DNA from: Thermococcus sp.
Lineage (GTDB): Archaea; Methanobacteriota_B; Thermococci; Thermococcales; Thermococcaceae
Reading direction: 5' to 3'
NCBI GenBank assembly: GCA_027001105.1
Contig: JALTMZ010000222.1
Span: 1-9,589, forward strand
Length of the DNA: 9,589 bases
Positions within the stretch are counted from its first letter, which is position 1; every line of letters begins with the position of its first letter. The notes under the pieces are model-generated. The model ran no database searches. It saw only the letters and a program-made list of their open reading frames with translations, and was not told where the DNA came from. Of the stretch, positions 7,824 to 9,589 are shown piece after piece. The position numbers were made by a program, and so were the translations under genes.

Positions 7824-8828
7824 ATGCTCACATATGCACAAGCTGGAGTGGATGAAGAAAAAACACAAAAAGCATTAAGGAGCATCATTTCACTCGCAAG
7901 AGCGACCTTCAAATTAAGAGAAGGAAAGATAGGGGTGCCTGTTGAAGATATCGGCCATTATGCCGCATTGATTGATTTTGAAAACTTCTATTTAGCGATG
8001 ACCACTGATGGAGTGGGCACAAAAATCCTTGTGGCTGAAGCTGTTGGAAAGTTTGATACAATTGGAATTGATATGATCGCAATGAACGTAAACGACTTAA
8101 TCTGTGTTGGAGCTGAGCCCATAGCTTTGGTTGATTACTTAGCTGTGAGGGAGCCTAATGATAAAATTTTCGAAGAAATAGCTGAAGGTCTCTACGAGGG
8201 AGCTAAACAAAGCGGAATTGCAATTGTAGGCGGCGAGACCGCTGTAATGCCCGATCTCATCAACGGATTTGACTTAGCGGGTGCTGCCATTGGAATCGTT
8301 GAAAAGGGCAAAGTCATCACAGGAGAAAAAATCAAACCAGGGGATGCTGTCATCGGTATTGAGAGCTCTGGGATTCACTCTAATGGTCTAACTCTCGCAA
8401 GAAAGCTTTTAATTCCAAAGTATGGGCTTGAATATGAGTTTGAAGGCAAAAAGCTGTGGGAGCATTTGCTTGAGCCAACGAGGATTTATGTAAAGCCGAT
8501 TTTAGAGCTTTTAGAAAAAGTAGAAGTTAAGGGGATGGCTCACATTACGGGTGGAGGACTTTTAAACCTAAAGAGGCTCACAAAATATGGATTTTTCCTT
8601 GAAATGCCACCAATTAGTGGGATTTTTAAATTAATCTACGAAAATGGTGTTCCTTTAGAGGAAATGTTTAAGGTTTTTAATATGGGGATTGGTTTTGTTG
8701 TGATAGTTTCACAAGAAGAGAAAAAAGAGGCATTGCAAATTCTCAACAACTATTATTTGAGCTATGAGATTGGAAAAGTCATTAAAAAACCCAAAATAAA
8801 AATTGAAAACTACAAAATCATGTTCTAA
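7824..8828 (+). CDS. purM: Phosphoribosylformylglycinamidine cyclo-ligase (AIR synthetase) PurM
   Basis: PurM closes FGAM to AIR with ATP, the step after PurL/Q/S. The 334-residue product has the order of motifs of this fold, which is related to Pur[15 protein letters not shown] (60-73), [19 protein letters not shown] (81-99), [10 protein letters not shown] (135-144), [19 protein letters not shown] (178-196) and [11 protein letters not shown] (239-249). Length is within the usual 330-350. The ATG at 7824 follows GGTGA by 5 nt and gives [10 protein letters not shown], the standard Thermococcales N-terminus; in-frame TTG 7812 and GTG 7815 upstream lie in the ribosome site. It is a single-gene unit divergent from purT and convergent with purC, whose stop is 8 bp away. 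Nothing in the active-site motifs looks abnormal. Confidence 0.97.
   Translation: MLTYAQAGVDEEKTQKALRSIISLARATFKLREGKIGVPVEDIGHYAALIDFENFYLAMTTDGVGTKILVAEAVGKFDTIGIDMIAMNVNDLICVGAEPIALVDYLAVREPNDKIFEEIAEGLYEGAKQSGIAIVGGETAVMPDLINGFDLAGAAIGIVEKGKVITGEKIKPGDAVIGIESSGIHSNGLTLARKLLIPKYGLEYEFEGKKLWEHLLEPTRIYVKPILELLEKVEVKGMAHITGGGLLNLKRLTKYGFFLEMPPISGIFKLIYENGVPLEEMFKVFNMGIGFVVIVSQEEKKEALQILNNYYLSYEIGKVIKKPKIKIENYKIMF
8781..8804 (-). terminator. Candidate oligo-T terminator of purC
   Basis: Past the purC stop, the minus strand has CAATTTTTATTTTGGG (8806-8791) followed closely by GTTTTTTAAT (8790-8781), two T-runs of the kind that end transcription in Thermococcales. They lie in the 3' part of purM on the opposite strand. 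No matching T-run of similar strength is seen just after purM on the plus strand. Confidence 0.35.
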
Positions 8829-8836
8829 AGAGCTCA

Positions 8837-9526
8837 TTAACCCATTACCCTTCTATAAATCTCCTCATATGCTGAAATCAAGTCTCCTTTATCAAAGCGA
8901 AAAACATCTTTATCTAAGCTTTTCTTTGTCTTTGCATCCCAAAATCTGCATGTATCTGGGCTAATTTCATCGGCTAAAACTATTTCCCCTTTAACATTTT
9001 TGCCAAATTCAAGCTTAAAATCAACAAGTAAAATTCCCCTTTCTTTGAAGTATTCTCTGAGGACTTCATTTACTTTAAGTGCAATTTTTTCCATTTCTTT
9101 AATTTCTCCCTCACTAACTCCAAGAATCTTAGCGTGATAGTAGTTTATCATCGGATCTCCAAGCTCATCACTTTTATAATAAAGCTCAACAATTGGCTCT
9201 TTTAACTCTGTTCCCTCTTTTAATGGAAGCCTCTTCTTTAAGCTACCGGCAACAATGTTTCTAACAACAACTTCAATTGGGTACATTTCCAATTTTTCCA
9301 CAATCAGCTTGTTGTCTCCGGCAATGCCAATGAAGTGTGTCTTAATACCATGCTCCTCTAAAAGCTTGAACATTTTTGCTGAAATCTGAGCATTGAGCCA
9401 ACCTTTTCCTTTGAATTGTGCTTTTTTCTTACCATCAAAAGCTGTTGCATCGTCTTTAAACTCCATCAAATACTTCTCCTCATCCAAAAGTATCATTTTC
9501 TTGGCTTTTCCTTCATAAACCTCCAT
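8837..9526 (-). CDS. purC: SAICAR synthetase PurC
   Basis: PurC condenses CAIR with aspartate using ATP to give SAICAR. The 229-residue protein is the short prokaryotic type and carries YEGKAKKM (4-11) as the ATP loop, FKDDATAFDG (23-32), VVRNIVAGS (87-95) for substrate binding, LVDFKLEFGKN (167-177) and LADEISPDTCRFWD (184-197), the two family signatures; all key positions look intact. The ATG at 9526 has GGTGA (9536-9532) 5 nt upstream; in-frame TTG 9538 and GTG 9535 fall in the ribosome site, giving a spurious MVKI extension identical in form to that before purD. Its leader matches that of purD almost base for base, which suggests the two are co-regulated. It is convergent with purM, with an 8-bp gap. 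Its substrate CAIR comes from purE in the same cluster. Confidence 0.97.
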   Translation of the reverse strand: MEVYEGKAKKMILLDEEKYLMEFKDDATAFDGKKKAQFKGKGWLNAQISAKMFKLLEEHGIKTHFIGIAGDNKLIVEKLEMYPIEVVVRNIVAGSLKKRLPLKEGTELKEPIVELYYKSDELGDPMINYYHAKILGVSEGEIKEMEKIALKVNEVLREYFKERGILLVDFKLEFGKNVKGEIVLADEISPDTCRFWDAKTKKSLDKDVFRFDKGDLISAYEEIYRRVMG

Positions 9527-9539
9527 AATCTTCACCAAG

Positions 9540-9570
9540 AATTTGTTAAAATTTATAATTTAAAAGCCTT
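9540..9570 (-). promoter_or_regulatory. purC promoter (BRE/TATA and conserved start-site block)
   Basis: The minus strand has AAGGCTTTTAAAT at 9570-9558, a BRE/TATA pair centred about 36 nt before the ATG. The block ATTTTAACAAATT (9552-9540) follows and is identical to the one before purD, after which both leaders read on through TTGGTGAAGAT to the ATG with only two differences. The predicted transcription start is near 9537-9540. Confidence 0.6.
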
Positions 9571-9575
9571 TTTTA

Positions 9576-9589
9576 GACAAATTTTTGTC
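9576..9589. repeat. Inverted repeat GACAAA-TT-TTTGTC upstream of purC
   Basis: At the right edge, GACAAATTTTTGTC has perfect 6-nt arms around a 2-nt centre. It lies just upstream of the purC BRE, where an archaeal regulator could bind. The core ACAAATTTTTG also occurs on the minus strand at the purD start-site block (5898-5888), and with one mismatch at that of purC. The sequence is AT-rich and the window ends here, so significance is unproven. Confidence 0.4.

Noticed and set aside
9527..9538. Longer PurC, PurD and PurM starting at TTG or GTG codons (9538, 5890, 7812)
   Set aside because: These codons lie in the TTGGTGA ribosome site; the downstream ATG has 5 nt spacing and gives the family N-terminus.

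Overview
The window is a de novo purine nucleotide biosynthesis cluster from a hyperthermophilic archaeon, almost certainly of the order Thermococcales (Thermococcus, Pyrococcus or relatives; the AT-rich base use suggests a low-GC Thermococcus). The case rests on the gene set (PurP-type and PurT-type formate-dependent enzymes, small PurS and separate PurQ/PurL), protein sequences that closely match what I remember of Thermococcales PurT, PurM, PurQ and PurE, Shine-Dalgarno sites of the form GGTGA about 5 nt before ATG, and TATA/BRE-type promoters with very short leaders. The exact species cannot be fixed from sequence alone.

Layout: the 3' end of guaB (IMP dehydrogenase, +, 2-337) converges on a tightly packed minus-strand operon purD-purP-purS-purQ-purL, read from 5878 down to 347. 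A 108-bp divergent promoter region (5879-5986) separates purD from purE (+, 5987-6418). purE converges on purT (-, 7704-6415) with a 4-nt overlap of their ends. A second divergent region (119 bp, 7705-7823) drives purT and purM (+, 7824-8828). purM converges on purC (-, 9526-8837), whose promoter lies at the right edge. No stretch above 300 bases lacks a gene. I see no RNA genes, mobile elements or CRISPR array.

Function: PurD makes GAR, PurT formylates it with formate and ATP, PurL/PurQ/PurS make FGAM, PurM makes AIR, PurE carboxylates it, PurC makes SAICAR, a PurP-family protein would formylate AICAR, and GuaB takes IMP toward GMP. Both formyl transfers would use free formate, a folate-independent scheme known in archaea. 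PurF, PurB, IMP cyclohydrolase (PurO/PurH) and PurK are not in the window.

The pathway itself is well known, and I found no wholly new system. What deserves a second look: the PurP-family protein in the operon has lost several motifs conserved in characterised PurP; PurE lacks the Asp of its GSxSD substrate loop and mixes class I and class II signatures; PurD has Ser in place of the His of GGREHA; purL carries an in-frame 15-bp tandem duplication; and the five promoters share sequence blocks that could be a purine-regulon operator.
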